Source: Desulfovibrio piger
Lineage (GTDB): Bacteria; Desulfobacterota; Desulfovibrionia; Desulfovibrionales; Desulfovibrionaceae
DNA: 64,000 bases
Direction: 5' to 3'
NCBI RefSeq assembly: GCF_900116045.1
Contig: NZ_LT630450.1
Coordinates: 2,442,501-2,506,500 of the forward strand
This document shows, one piece after another, positions 8,844 through 17,625 of the stretch (positions are counted from its first letter, which is position 1; the number at the start of each line of letters is the position of its first letter). The notes below the pieces were generated by a model. It was not told the origin of the DNA. It did no database searches and saw only the letters and a list, made by a program, of their open reading frames with translations. The translations under genes were made by a program, and so were the position numbers.

Positions 8844-10541
8844 ATGTCCATCGGTCTTCTGGCATTTCTTGCCTTCATCCCGATCCTGATTGCCCTGATC
8901 CTCATGGCCGGCCTGCGCTGGCCCTCCACCCGGGCCATGCCCATCGCCTGGCTCGCCGGTGTGGTGCTGGCCTGTGCCTTCTGGGGTCAGGATCCGCTGC
9001 GCCTGGTGGCCCTTTCCATCGAAGGCACCATCACGGCTGTGGGCGTGCTGATCATCGTGTTCGGCGCGCTGCTGATCTACTATACCCTGCAGTACAGCGG
9101 CGCCATGGAGACCATCCAGGCCGGCATGAAGAAGATCAGCCCCGACAAACGCCTGCAGGCCATCATCATCGGCTTCATGTTCGCCGCCTTCATCGAAGGC
9201 GCCGCCGGCTTCGGCACGCCTGCCGCCCTGGCGGCGCCCCTGCTGCTGGGCCTTGGCTTCCCGCCCCTGTGTGCGGCCGTCATCTGCCTGGCCTTCAACA
9301 GCGTGCCCGTGACCTTCGGCGCTGTGGGCACCCCCGTGCTGCAGGGCTTCAAATCCATTGAAGCCGTGGCCATGCAGGCCATGAACTTTTCCGACCCTGC
9401 CATGGCCTACAAGACCATCGGCGAATATGTCACCCTCATGCATTTCCCCATGGGCATCATCCTGCCCATCTTCATGCTGGGCTTCATGACCCGCTTCTTC
9501 GGCAAGAACAAGTCCTGGATGGAAGGCTTCCGCGCGTGGAAGTACTGCCTCATGGCGTCTGCCTGCTTCCTGGTGCCGTACCTGATCCTGGCCTGGCTGG
9601 TGGGCCCCGAACTGCCTTCCATGGTCGGCGGCCTGCTGGGCCTCGGCGCCCTGGTCTGGCTGACGCAGAAGGGTTTCTGCGTGCCGACCGACGGCGTGTG
9701 GGACTTCGACCACAAGGATGCCTGGGATGCTGAATGGACCGGCTCCATCGAAGCCAGCTCCGCCACCGAGTACAAGGAACACATGAGCCAGACCATGGCC
9801 TGGCTGCCCTATGTGCTGTGCGGCCTGCTGCTGGTGCTGACCCGCGTGCCCGCCTTCCACCTGAAGCCCATCGTCACCGATCCCATGTTCAGTGTGGGCT
9901 GGGCCAACATCCTGGGCTACGAGGGCGTGACCTCCAAGATCGCCCTGCTCAACCTGCCCGGCACCATCCCCTTCATCCTGGTGTCCATCATCACCATCGG
10001 CCTGCACAAGATGAACGGTGAAAAGATCCGCCAGGCTTGGGGCACCGCTCTGGAAAAGATGACGGCCCCCACCATCGCCCTGGTGGCCGCCGTGGCCCTG
10101 GTGTCCATCCTGCGCGGCTCCGGCGTCAACACCGCCGGCCCCGACGGTGCCGCCCTGCCGTCCATGCCCATGGCCATGGCGCTGTTCGCCTCTGACGTGG
10201 CCGGCTCCGCCTGGCCCATGCTGGCCGCTTTCGTGGGTGGCCTGGGCGCCTTCATCACCGGCTCCTGCACCGTGTCCGACATGCTCTTCGCCAACTTCCA
10301 GTGGGATATGGGCGGTCTGCTGGACTATCCCGCTCTCGGCAAGTACATCATCGTGGCTGCCCAGGGCGTGGGCGGTGCCGCCGGCAACATGATCTGCATC
10401 CACAACATCGTGGCCGTGTGCGCCGTGCTGGGCATGATCGGCAAGGAAGGCATCATCCTGCGCCGCACCATCTGGCCCTTCGTCCTCTACTGCCTGGTGG
10501 CCGGCACGGTGTGCTTCTATCTTATTGGCCGTGTCCTGTAG
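8844..10541 (+). CDS. lctP: L-lactate permease (LctP family)
   Basis: This 565-aa polytopic inner-membrane protein belongs to the lactate permease (LctP) family. It has a dozen or more hydrophobic segments, the [13 protein letters not shown] motif (the [10 protein letters not shown] signature) near residue 118, and the conserved [14 protein letters not shown] near the C-terminus. It imports lactate, probably with protons, for the dehydrogenases upstream. The ATG at 8844 is chosen because GAGGAGG precedes it by 6 nt; longer in-frame starts upstream would add a hydrophilic Arg-rich stretch unlike the family. A strong terminator follows, so this gene ends the lactate locus. Confidence 0.93.
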   Translation: MSIGLLAFLAFIPILIALILMAGLRWPSTRAMPIAWLAGVVLACAFWGQDPLRLVALSIEGTITAVGVLIIVFGALLIYYTLQYSGAMETIQAGMKKISPDKRLQAIIIGFMFAAFIEGAAGFGTPAALAAPLLLGLGFPPLCAAVICLAFNSVPVTFGAVGTPVLQGFKSIEAVAMQAMNFSDPAMAYKTIGEYVTLMHFPMGIILPIFMLGFMTRFFGKNKSWMEGFRAWKYCLMASACFLVPYLILAWLVGPELPSMVGGLLGLGALVWLTQKGFCVPTDGVWDFDHKDAWDAEWTGSIEASSATEYKEHMSQTMAWLPYVLCGLLLVLTRVPAFHLKPIVTDPMFSVGWANILGYEGVTSKIALLNLPGTIPFILVSIITIGLHKMNGEKIRQAWGTALEKMTAPTIALVAAVALVSILRGSGVNTAGPDGAALPSMPMAMALFASDVAGSAWPMLAAFVGGLGAFITGSCTVSDMLFANFQWDMGGLLDYPALGKYIIVAAQGVGGAAGNMICIHNIVAVCAVLGMIGKEGIILRRTIWPFVLYCLVAGTVCFYLIGRVL

Positions 10542-10561
10542 CGGAACGGCTGCAACCCTGT

Positions 10562-10591
10562 GAAAAAAGCCCGCCCCGGCGGGCTTTTTTC
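10562..10591 (+). terminator. Strong intrinsic terminator after lctP
   Basis: AAAAAAGCCCGCC and GGCGGGCTTTTTT form a 13-bp symmetric stem with a 2-nt centre, 20 nt after the lctP stop. With an A-run on the left and a T-run on the right it can work in both directions. Confidence 0.9.
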
Positions 10592-10625
10592 ATGCCGTCC
10601 TCCGGCGTGCACGGTGCGCGCCGCC

Positions 10626-10653
10626 ACAAAAAAACCACCCGGGCGGGTGGTTT
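10626..10653 (-). terminator. Intrinsic terminator of the minus-strand gene at 10690-11094
   Basis: The AAACCACCC/GGGTGGTTT stem has a GGGC loop. On the minus strand it is followed by TTTT, and it lies 37 nt past the stop of the convergent hypothetical gene. Confidence 0.75.
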
Positions 10654-10689
10654 CGGCAGGTGGAGGAGGGGCTGGAGGAGGACAAGGGG

Positions 10690-11094
10690 CTAACTGCCCA
10701 GGAGGACAGCCGGCGCACGCCAGTACCAGTGCGCCACCAGGGTCAGGTCGTCAGGCAGCCATTCCCCGCTGTGTTCGAACTGGAACAGCAGCTCCTCTTC
10801 CGCGTCGTCCAGCGGGATGGCGGGGTGGGCCAGCTTGCGCAGATGGACCAGGACGGCCAGGCACTCGAAAAGCGAGAACAGGGCATCAGGGGAAAAATCG
10901 GCCGCGGCGATGGCCCGCAGCAGCTCGGGATGAAAGGGATTGCTGCTGACACGGGCGGCATCGTACAGGTCGCAGTGCCGGCACAGGGAATCCAGAGTAT
11001 CGGCGACCAGCAGATCCCGTTTGTCCTGGGAGGACCGTTGCCGCAATGCAGCGGCGAACTGGCTGATGGAGGTACGTTTTTCGCGAATACTCAC
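10690..11094 (-). CDS. Hypothetical protein, 134 aa
   Basis: I do not recognise this protein. It is a soluble, largely helical sequence with two Cys near residues 38-41 (CRHC) and a Leu-rich centre around residues 70-95 (LFECLAVLVHLRKL), with no signal peptide. The GTG start at 11094 is supported by GGAGCCTCC just upstream; no ATG is available nearby. It is flanked by its own terminator and followed upstream by a short AT-rich stretch (about 11110-11165) that could hold its promoter. Codon use matches the neighbours, and the dedicated terminator argues that it is a real gene. Confidence 0.6.
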   Translation of the reverse strand: MSIREKRTSISQFAAALRQRSSQDKRDLLVADTLDSLCRHCDLYDAARVSSNPFHPELLRAIAAADFSPDALFSLFECLAVLVHLRKLAHPAIPLDDAEEELLFQFEHSGEWLPDDLTLVAHWYWRAPAVLLGS

Positions 11095-11257
11095 CGGGAG
11101 GCTCCTGTTTTCTACGGACTATAGGATAATAAATATACAAAAGCAATATTATTTGTCATGAAGAGTGGACGGGAAAATGCATCGCCGGCATGTCATGCGG
11201 AATGGCCCGGAGGGCAGCGTTGCATTGTCGTCGCCTTTCTCCGGCGGTGGGCCCGGT

Positions 11258-11863
11258 TCAGCGCCGGGGGTCGAGATAGCGGGGATCGATGTGCAGGCGG
11301 TAGGTCTGTGCGGCCGGACTGCGGCGGGGCGGCAGGGAGATGCTGCCTTCGATGGACAGGGGCTTGTCCGAGAGCCCGAAGGGTTGCAGGCCCTGGAGGC
11401 CCTGGGGCATGGCGGCCAGACGGTCGCCCAGGACATAGAGGACGGGCATGCTGCGCTGGGCGCGTCCTGCCAGGAGCATGCTGCCGCCGTAGCTGCTGCC
11501 CAGGACACTGGAGAGCAGGGAGGGCAGGCGCACGTCGGCGCGGCGCAGCAGTTCCAGAAAATCATTGCCCGTCTGCCCCACGAAGGAGACCAGGGACATG
11601 CCGTCACGGCTCACCAGCAGACTCACCGGCACGGTACCGCCGTGGATGCCCAGATAGGTGGAGCGGGCGCCCGCGGGCATGGCCGTCCAGCCTTCCGGGA
11701 GGGCCCGGCCGCTGACGGTGGCCGGTGCCGCGGACGGTGGCGTCTGGGCCGTGGTGATGCCGGCTGCCCTGAGCAGGGGGCCCGTGTCCAGCGCGGGCCA
11801 CGCACAGGCCAGGGCGGCCAGGGCCAGCAGGGCGCAGGCCAGCAGGGATTGGAGATGGCGCAT
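11258..11863 (-). CDS. Secreted hypothetical protein, 201 aa
   Basis: A signal peptide is visible at residues 1-21 (MRHLQSLLACALLALAALAC), and Cys20 could be a lipid-attachment site, although the preceding LAAL-A is a poor lipobox. The mature part starts with an Ala/Pro/Thr-rich linker (to about residue 50), then a folded region with LGIHGGTVPVSLLVSRDGMSLVSFVGQTGNDF, and ends Arg/Pro-rich (IDPRYLDPRR). I recognise no known family. It lies 75 nt downstream of a secreted hydrolase on the same strand and may be co-transcribed with it. Confidence 0.65.
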   Translation of the reverse strand: MRHLQSLLACALLALAALACAWPALDTGPLLRAAGITTAQTPPSAAPATVSGRALPEGWTAMPAGARSTYLGIHGGTVPVSLLVSRDGMSLVSFVGQTGNDFLELLRRADVRLPSLLSSVLGSSYGGSMLLAGRAQRSMPVLYVLGDRLAAMPQGLQGLQPFGLSDKPLSIEGSISLPPRRSPAAQTYRLHIDPRYLDPRR

Positions 11864-11938
11864 GCCGTTATGTCCTTGATGGGGGATGATTTCCCTTCCT
11901 AGGAAGAATGACGGGGCCTTGTCAAGCCAAAGGCCGGA

Positions 11939-13003
11939 TCATTCCCCGGTGCCGAGGGAGAAGAAGCCCTCCGTGGCCTCCTGGGTCCCGAGCCATTCCA
12001 GAAAAAAGGCGGCCAGCCTGCGGGTCAGTGTGCTGAACAGCTGCTGGCGCAGGGGATCCAGCTCGTCATGGCACATCTCGGGCAGTTCATTGGCCAGGCT
12101 GGGCGGACAGGGGGCCATGAGCAGCGACATGTCGGCCTTGTCCAGAAACAGGTGGGCGGGCTTCCTGCCCATGCGTTCATACAGGGCATCGGCATGCAGC
12201 GAGGGGATGCTCAGGTCGTCATGCTCAAGGCTCACCAGCAGCAGGTGGGGGTGCAGGCCGGCCAGCCCCTGGCTGCTGAACAGCATGCCGAAGACGGGGC
12301 CCACGGCGGCGATGGCCTTGACGCGGGGATCGGTCAGGCTGCGCGGGTCCAGCGGGAAATGGGTGCACATGCTGTCCATACGGGCCCGCGGCTGCTCATA
12401 GCAATAGGCATCGTCCAGGGGCGCCTTGCGGCAGTAGTCCATCCAGCCGGAGCAGTCGGGCAGGGCGCCGCCCAGCAGCAGGGCCGCCGTGGCGCCGCTG
12501 CCGTAGCCCAGGACGCCGATGCGCTTGGGGTCGATGCTGGGACCGATGTCCTTGTCGGCCAGCAGCAGGTCCATGGTGGCCGACAGTTCCAGGGCCCTGT
12601 TCTTGAGCTGCTCCCAAAGGAAAAGATGATCCATGTTCGCCATGCAGTCACGGGGATGGGTGGGCGCGGCCACCACGAACCCCCGTGCCGCCAGGGCCGC
12701 CGCCGTATCGTGGAAGGAAAAGCGCGTCCCCGATGAGGGATGGGAGAGCAGGATCAGGGGAAAGCGCCCGGGCACGGGCTTGCCGTTGCGGGCACCGCGG
12801 ATGGTCCAGGGCGCGTAGGACAGGGAACGCGGTGCGCGCACGGACGGATACCAGACATTGACGTCCACGCGGATGCCGCTTTCCTGCTGCCAGAACCCCA
12901 GGGTACGGAATCCGGGATTGTAACCGTTCTCGGCCAGGGCCGGGACGGCGGTGAGGCAGGACAGGCAGAGCAGGGCCATGATGATGGCGGAACGGACAGG
13001 CAT
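11939..13003 (-). CDS. Secreted alpha/beta hydrolase, predicted dienelactone hydrolase family
   Basis: This 354-aa protein has a clear signal peptide (MPVRSAIIMALLCLSCLTAVPALA, cleavage after residue 24). The mature sequence follows the predicted-dienelactone-hydrolase pattern: a VNVWYPS strand, FPLILLSHPSSGTRFSF oxyanion region, an AARGFVVAAPTHPRD strand-turn, then IGVLGYGSGATAALLL at the nucleophile position. In relatives that stretch reads GHSxGG, so the usual serine is displaced and catalysis is uncertain. It has more cysteines than usual for the family, possibly disulfides in the periplasm. The ATG at 13003 has GAGGT upstream and immediately precedes the signal peptide. It is divergent from the DedA gene across 135 bp. 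Confidence 0.8.
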   Translation of the reverse strand: MPVRSAIIMALLCLSCLTAVPALAENGYNPGFRTLGFWQQESGIRVDVNVWYPSVRAPRSLSYAPWTIRGARNGKPVPGRFPLILLSHPSSGTRFSFHDTAAALAARGFVVAAPTHPRDCMANMDHLFLWEQLKNRALELSATMDLLLADKDIGPSIDPKRIGVLGYGSGATAALLLGGALPDCSGWMDYCRKAPLDDAYCYEQPRARMDSMCTHFPLDPRSLTDPRVKAIAAVGPVFGMLFSSQGLAGLHPHLLLVSLEHDDLSIPSLHADALYERMGRKPAHLFLDKADMSLLMAPCPPSLANELPEMCHDELDPLRQQLFSTLTRRLAAFFLEWLGTQEATEGFFSLGTGE

Positions 13004-13138
13004 GGGACCTCGCACGACGGGAAAATAGGTGGGGATGTCCCCGCAAACGGGGTACAGGGCCGCTGCAGGTGTTGTGCCACAGGCATGGCTGGGATACAAG
13101 GGAAAGGCTTTCAGTCCAAATCCCTTACCGAGGTGTCC

Positions 13139-13819
13139 ATGGAATTTTTGACATATCTGGCGGATTTCATCCTGCATATCGATGCCCATCTCTTCGAGCT
13201 GGTGGAACAGTACGGGACGTGGATCTATGCCATCCTGTTCATCATCGTCTTTTGCGAGACCGGCCTCGTGGTCACGCCCTTCCTGCCGGGCGATTCCCTG
13301 CTCTTCGCCTCCGGCGTCGTGGCCGGTACCGGGCTCATGGGCTACGGCCATGTGCTGCTGGTGCTGCTGGCCGCCGGCATCACGGGCGATGCGGTGAATT
13401 ATTTCATCGGCCGCCATGTGGGCCCGGCCATCTTCCAGCGCGATTCCCGCCTCATCAAGAAGGAGCATCTGCTCAAGGCGCACCATTTCTATGAGAAGCA
13501 CGGCGGCAAGGCCATCATCCTGGCCCGCTTCGTGCCCATCGTGCGCACCTTCGCGCCCTTCGTGGCCGGTATCGCCCTCATGTGCCCGCACCGCTTCTTC
13601 CTGTTCAACATCACGGGCTGTGTGCTCTGGGTGGGCGGTCTGGTCTCGGCCGGGTACTTTCTGGGCAATCTGGAATGGGTGCGCCAGAACTTCGGCATCA
13701 TCGTCTACCTGATCATCATCATCTCCGTGCTGCCGGTGGCCATCGAAGTCCTGCGCGCCAGGCTGGGCAAGAAGCCGGAACAGGTGGAAGAGTTGAAGAA
13801 CCCCTTCGAGAAGAGATAA
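13139..13819 (+). CDS. DedA family membrane protein
   Basis: This 226-aa membrane protein shows the DedA signature: FCETGLVVTPFLPGDSLLF near residues 40-58, GDAVNYFIGRHVG, and the conserved RFVPIVRTFAPFVAGI helix near residue 135. Members are thought to act as undecaprenyl-phosphate or phospholipid flippases/transporters using the proton-motive force. Four to five transmembrane segments are visible, the last at about residues 185-205. The ATG at 13139 has GAGGT 7 nt upstream. It runs 20 nt ahead of the AT-rich methyltransferase gene on the same strand. Confidence 0.92.
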   Translation: MEFLTYLADFILHIDAHLFELVEQYGTWIYAILFIIVFCETGLVVTPFLPGDSLLFASGVVAGTGLMGYGHVLLVLLAAGITGDAVNYFIGRHVGPAIFQRDSRLIKKEHLLKAHHFYEKHGGKAIILARFVPIVRTFAPFVAGIALMCPHRFFLFNITGCVLWVGGLVSAGYFLGNLEWVRQNFGIIVYLIIIISVLPVAIEVLRARLGKKPEQVEELKNPFEKR

Positions 13820-13839
13820 GATATCTAATAAAGAAGGAC

Positions 13840-14586
13840 ATGGAGATGCGTATCATAGGTTGTGAACATTCTGGCTGGCTGCGTTTTGTTGACCACCATG
13901 AGACATATGGTCCAGATGTCATCAGAGATTTCTTGAAGTCGACATCATTCGTAGATACAGCACTTGACCTTGGTGCCGGGAGTGGACGTGACCTGGGATT
14001 CATACATGAGGCATTTCCTCAGGCAAAACTGTATGGTCTTGAATTTCTTCCTGAAAATATAGAAAAACTTAAGTCAAAGAATATCGAGACTCACAAAATT
14101 AATATAGAATCCGAGCGGCTTCCATTTGCTGATGAAAGTATATCTTTATGTATATGTAACCAATTTTTGGAACATACGAAGGAACTATTTTGGATATTTC
14201 ATGAAATAACGAGGGTTCTTAAGGTTGGTGGGAGCCTCATTATTGGTGTTCCAAATGTTGCTTCTTTACATAACAGAGTTGGATTACTTTTTGGAAAGCA
14301 ACCTACACAAGCAAAGAGTTGTTCTGCACATGTTCGCTGTTTTTCAAAAGGTGATATATTACAGTTTCTCTCAGAGTGTTTCCCCGGTGGCTATTCGTTG
14401 AAAAAGTTTTCTGGAAGCCAATTCTATCCTTTTCCCCCAAGAGCATCCAAGATTCTCTCTTCCCGTTTCCCAACACTTTCTTTTTCGATTTTCTTTTTAT
14501 TGGTAAAGGAAAAATCTTATCAACGTTCTTTTCTCGACTACCCCTCTAAGGCCCATCTGGAGACGAACTTCAAGGTCTCACTCTAA
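13840..14586 (+). CDS. Class I SAM-dependent methyltransferase, AT-rich and probably acquired
   Basis: This 248-aa protein of the Methyltransf_11/25 type has motif I LDLGAGSGRD near residue 43, an acidic LEFLPENI end of strand 2, LPFADESISLCICNQFLEH (motif IV region) and VLKVGGSLIIGVPN (motif VI). The substrate is unknown; its closest look-alikes are methyltransferases of surface-polysaccharide loci. Base composition changes abruptly from GC-rich to AT-rich within a few bases of the DedA stop, with rare-for-this-genome codons such as ATA, TTA and AGA throughout, and returns to GC-rich at the end. This is strong evidence of horizontal transfer. The ATG at 13840 follows AGAAGGAC; a second ATG lies 6 nt later. 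Confidence 0.85.
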   Translation: MEMRIIGCEHSGWLRFVDHHETYGPDVIRDFLKSTSFVDTALDLGAGSGRDLGFIHEAFPQAKLYGLEFLPENIEKLKSKNIETHKINIESERLPFADESISLCICNQFLEHTKELFWIFHEITRVLKVGGSLIIGVPNVASLHNRVGLLFGKQPTQAKSCSAHVRCFSKGDILQFLSECFPGGYSLKKFSGSQFYPFPPRASKILSSRFPTLSFSIFFLLVKEKSYQRSFLDYPSKAHLETNFKVSL

Positions 14587-14678
14587 TCATCATAAGGTCA
14601 GAGTGCCCACAAGCGATGCCCCATGTGATGCGGAATCTGTACAGGGCGCCTTGGTCGTCTGGTGTCATGGTTCCCATG

Positions 14679-14708
14679 AAAAAAGCCCCGCACTGCGCGG
14701 GGCTTTTT
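14679..14708. terminator. Bidirectional intrinsic terminator
   Basis: GCCCCGC/GCGGGGC stem flanked by an A-run (left) and TTTTT (right), 93 nt after the methyltransferase stop. It can also serve the convergent ABC gene on the minus strand. Confidence 0.85.
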
Positions 14709-14722
14709 CGTGGGCGGGTTTT

Positions 14723-14787
14723 GGGGGAGGAAGGGGGCCAGGGGGGAGGAACCCCCTTTTTTGCCGCAAGGAAAGGGGGCCTCCCCC
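14723..14787. repeat. G/C-tract palindromic repeat, copy 1
   Basis: Nested inverted repeat: outer arms GGGGGAGG (14723-14730) and CCTCCCCC (14780-14787), inner arms CCCCCTTT (14752-14759) and AAAGGGGG (14772-14779). The GGGGGAGGAACCCCC core resembles elements at 39636-39687 and 49817-49866. All three lie just past the stop codon of a minus-strand gene. Confidence 0.6.
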
Positions 14788-14813
14788 GTGAAAAAAACGT
14801 TTCGGGAGACTTC

Positions 14814-16289
14814 TTACTCCAATATCTCCAGACGGCCTTGATGCATGCGCGCCCGGCGGTTGATGCAGGAGGGCGCATCGCCCTCGAAATGGGAGACGAA
14901 GACCAGCGAGATGCCGCGGGCGGCCAGCTGGTCCAGCAGGTCCAGATACTGGCGGCGGGAGTCTTCGTCCAGGGCGGAGCAGGGTTCGTCCAGCAGCAGG
15001 ATGTCCGGTTCGCCCATGAGGGCGCGGGCCAGGAACAGGCGGCGCAGCTGGCCGGTGGAGAGCAGACGGATGGAGCGCTCCGCCAGATGGCCTACGCCCA
15101 GTTCCCGCATGACGCGGCGGGCCTGCTCCTGTTCGGCCCTGCTGTAGTCGCGGTAGACGCCCACGGTGTTTTCCAGACCGGTGCAGACCAGTTCCAGCGC
15201 CGTGATGCTGTAGCCGTACAGGGCCTGGGAAAGGTCGGAGACCAGACGCACGCCCTTGCGGATCTCTTCCAGCAGCACGGTCTCGCCGCCGTGATGGGGC
15301 AGATGGCGCACCAGCGTGCCGCCAACGGCCACGAACTCGTCCCCGGCCAGCAGGCGCAGGAAGGTGGACTTGCCCGAGCCGTTCTCGCCCTCGATGCGCC
15401 AGTGTTCGCCCTTGCGCAGCGTCCAGTCCACATCGTGCAGTATCTCCTGCCCGTCGATGAAGACCGTGGCGTGGCGCACGTCCAGCAGCGGGGCGGCAGG
15501 CTCGGGCGCGGGCGTCACGGCGCCGGCCAGGCTGATGTCCTCGTATTCGCCTTCCTGCGGCGGCAGGGCGCTGCCGGGGGCCAGCAGGCGGCCCTGGTGG
15601 ATGACGCGCGTCTTGCGGCACCAGTCCGGCACCTGTTCGGGGCGGTGGCTGCTCATGATGACCGTGCAGTGTTCGCGCACGCCGTCCAGCACTTCGTAGA
15701 AACGGCGGCTGTGGTCGGCGTCCAGGCCGTCGCTGCATTCGTCCAGCAGAAGCAGGTCGGGCTGCCGGACCAGGGCCCGGCCCAGCAGGAGCAGGCGGAG
15801 CTGCCCCTGCGAGACTTCCGGCACCATCCTGTCCAGCAGGTCCAGGGCGCGCAGGCGCCGGGCCATGTCTTCCACCTGCGCGTGGCGCTGCTCGGAGCTG
15901 CTGGTGTAGAGCAGGGGAGTATCCTCAAAGGCCGTGAGCAGCAGTTCCCGGCCGGTGATGTACCAGCGCTGGCGCTGGTAGTTCTCCTGCTGGTCGGGCG
16001 AGACCAGGGCACTGACGGCACGGCCCGCGATGGGCGAGGTCTCCTCGCCTTCGCTGGTATGCCAGACGATGCGGCCTTCCGCCGGCCAGAGCAGGCCGTG
16101 CATGAGGCGCATGAGCGTGGTCTTGCCGGCGCCGTTGTGGCCCAGCAGCAAATGGTGCTCGCCGCGGCACAGATGCCAGTCGATGTGGTGCAGGATCATT
16201 TTCTGCCGGGCATCGCCGGGCAGGAACAGGCTCAGGTCTTCGATGTCCACCAGGGGACTGCCGGGAACAAGGGGGGACGGGGTTTCCAT
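14814..16289 (-). CDS. Double ABC ATPase, ModF-like
   Basis: This 491-aa protein consists of two ABC ATPase domains in tandem with no membrane part. Domain 1 (about residues 10-230): Walker A GHNGAGKTT, signature VSQGQ, Walker B LLLLDECSDGLD. Domain 2 (about 255-490): Walker A GENGSGKST, signature LSTGQ, Walker B ILLLDEPCSALD. This arrangement and the GEHWRIEGENGSGKST context match ModF, a protein associated with molybdate transport whose exact role is not settled. No modABC lies in the window. The ATG at 16289 has only a weak ribosome site; the upstream 300 bp can form several hairpins ending in a T8 run (see the leader feature). Confidence 0.8.
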   Translation of the reverse strand: METPSPLVPGSPLVDIEDLSLFLPGDARQKMILHHIDWHLCRGEHHLLLGHNGAGKTTLMRLMHGLLWPAEGRIVWHTSEGEETSPIAGRAVSALVSPDQQENYQRQRWYITGRELLLTAFEDTPLLYTSSSEQRHAQVEDMARRLRALDLLDRMVPEVSQGQLRLLLLGRALVRQPDLLLLDECSDGLDADHSRRFYEVLDGVREHCTVIMSSHRPEQVPDWCRKTRVIHQGRLLAPGSALPPQEGEYEDISLAGAVTPAPEPAAPLLDVRHATVFIDGQEILHDVDWTLRKGEHWRIEGENGSGKSTFLRLLAGDEFVAVGGTLVRHLPHHGGETVLLEEIRKGVRLVSDLSQALYGYSITALELVCTGLENTVGVYRDYSRAEQEQARRVMRELGVGHLAERSIRLLSTGQLRRLFLARALMGEPDILLLDEPCSALDEDSRRQYLDLLDQLAARGISLVFVSHFEGDAPSCINRRARMHQGRLEILE

Positions 16290-16343
16290 ACAAAACTCGT
16301 GCAGAATTGTCCCGGACGGATCGCAGCCGTCGTGCGGGACGTC

Positions 16344-16455
16344 AAAAAAAAGGACAGCCGGCCGGAGACCGGGCGGCGGGAAACAGGCCGGGCGCTCCGG
16401 CCCGGAAGCTCGCGGGGGACCCGCGCTGCGGGCATGCCCGCGGCCTCCCGCGAAC
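16344..16455 (-). promoter_or_regulatory. Candidate structured leader/attenuator upstream of the ModF-like gene
   Basis: Reading the minus strand from 16455 down: a 9-bp stem GTTCGCGGG/CCCGCGAGC encloses the palindrome GCGGGCATGCCCGC; next comes a CCGGGC/GCCCGG hairpin (16388-16405); last a GCCGcCCGG-TCT-CCGGcCGGC hairpin (16357-16377), then a T8 run (16344-16351). The terminator ends only 55 nt before the start codon, which fits a riboswitch or attenuator. Since the gene looks molybdate-related, a molybdenum-cofactor riboswitch is one possibility, but I could not match the consensus. It may instead be the distal terminator of the upstream hisK gene. Confidence 0.4.
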
Positions 16456-16645
16456 GTCATTGTTTCGGATCAGGCGCACAGGGGAGGGGAGAGGAATGGG
16501 GAAAGGGAGACTCTTCCCGTGCGGGCAGCGATCCGATGGCGGCCTGCAGGGCCGTGCCCGTGAGCGCCGCAGGAGCGTCAGGGGCATCGACGGTGGGGGG
16601 AGGGCTCCCCTTCCCCGGAACGACATCCGGGCGCCGTGTCCTTGC

Positions 16646-17473
16646 CTACAGCGGCAGCACGTGCTGCCGGCCCTGCCTGTACCAGACGCTCCGGGTGAAG
16701 CCGAAAGCGCGGGCGTAGCTTTCCAGGCGGGGGAAGGCAAAGGCCACGTCGGTGGTGATGTGGGCGTCGGAGGCGAAGGTCACGGGCACGCGGAGCTCGG
16801 CGGCCAGCTGCATGATGGGCGCGCAGGGATAGATCTCGCGGCAGGGCTTGCGCAGCCCGGCGGACGAGATCTCCATGGCCATGCCCGCGTCGCGCAGCTC
16901 GGTGAGGGCCGTGCGGATGATGTCGAGGCTGCCGGGCTTGTTGAGCCAGATGTGGAAGCGGTCCACGGAGAAGATCTTGATGAGGTCGGGGTGGGCGGCG
17001 ATCTGGAACATGCCCGAGGCGATCATCTCGCGCCAGCTCTGGAAGTAGCGCACATAGTTCCGTTCGCATTCTTCCTGCGAAAGGATGTCCCAGTCCGAGG
17101 CCCGGTCGTCGAAGCCCCAGTGGCCGATGAAGTGCACGCTGCCCAGCAGATAGTCGAAATCATAGGCGGTGCAGGCCTGGCGGGCAAAGTCCGCCTGCCC
17201 TTCCAGCCAGTCCATCTCCATGCCGAACAGCACCTGGCAGGCATCGGGGGCGGCGTTGTCGCGCAGCTCGCAGACCTCGCGGGCATAGGTGGGCATGAAG
17301 CGGCTCAGCTGTTCGCGGTATTCGTTGGTATAGTCGAAGCCCAGCGGACGCGGGGAATGTTCGGTGAAGCCCAGCAGTTTGAGCCCGGCCGTGCAGGCGG
17401 CGGCGTACATCTCTTGGGGCGTGCTGGCGCCGTGGGAATAACGGGTATGGCTGTGGAGGTCGGCGGTGATCAT
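16646..17473 (-). CDS. hisK: Histidinol-phosphatase, PHP family
   Basis: This 275-aa PHP-domain phosphoesterase has the metal-binding motifs DLHSHT at the N-terminus, GFTEHSP (residues about 35-41), GMEMDW, LGSVHF, IAAHPD and a C-terminal FASDAH, all expected of the trinuclear-metal PHP fold. In the HisK subgroup it hydrolyses histidinol phosphate to histidinol in histidine synthesis. No other his gene is adjacent. The start ATG at 17473 places the first metal-binding motif at residues 5-10, as usual. Function is inferred from family; other PHP phosphatase substrates are possible. Confidence 0.85.
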   Translation of the reverse strand: MITADLHSHTRYSHGASTPQEMYAAACTAGLKLLGFTEHSPRPLGFDYTNEYREQLSRFMPTYAREVCELRDNAAPDACQVLFGMEMDWLEGQADFARQACTAYDFDYLLGSVHFIGHWGFDDRASDWDILSQEECERNYVRYFQSWREMIASGMFQIAAHPDLIKIFSVDRFHIWLNKPGSLDIIRTALTELRDAGMAMEISSAGLRKPCREIYPCAPIMQLAAELRVPVTFASDAHITTDVAFAFPRLESYARAFGFTRSVWYRQGRQHVLPL

Positions 17474-17573
17474 GGTGGTCTCCGGGGAGCGCCCCGGCCT
17501 GTCAGGGACAGACGGGATGGCCGTGATGGCGGCAGGTCGCGGACGCGGCTGTGATGGGGGCAGGGCCCGAGGG

Positions 17574-17602
17574 AAAAAAACGGGGAGGGCGGACCCTCCC
17601 CG
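17574..17602 (-). terminator. Intrinsic terminator of nfnAB
   Basis: Perfect 9-bp stem CGGGGAGGG/CCCTCCCCG with a 4-nt loop, followed on the minus strand by seven T. It lies 24 nt past the nfnB stop. Confidence 0.9.
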
Positions 17603-17625
17603 TGATGTGCTGACGGTATGGCCGG

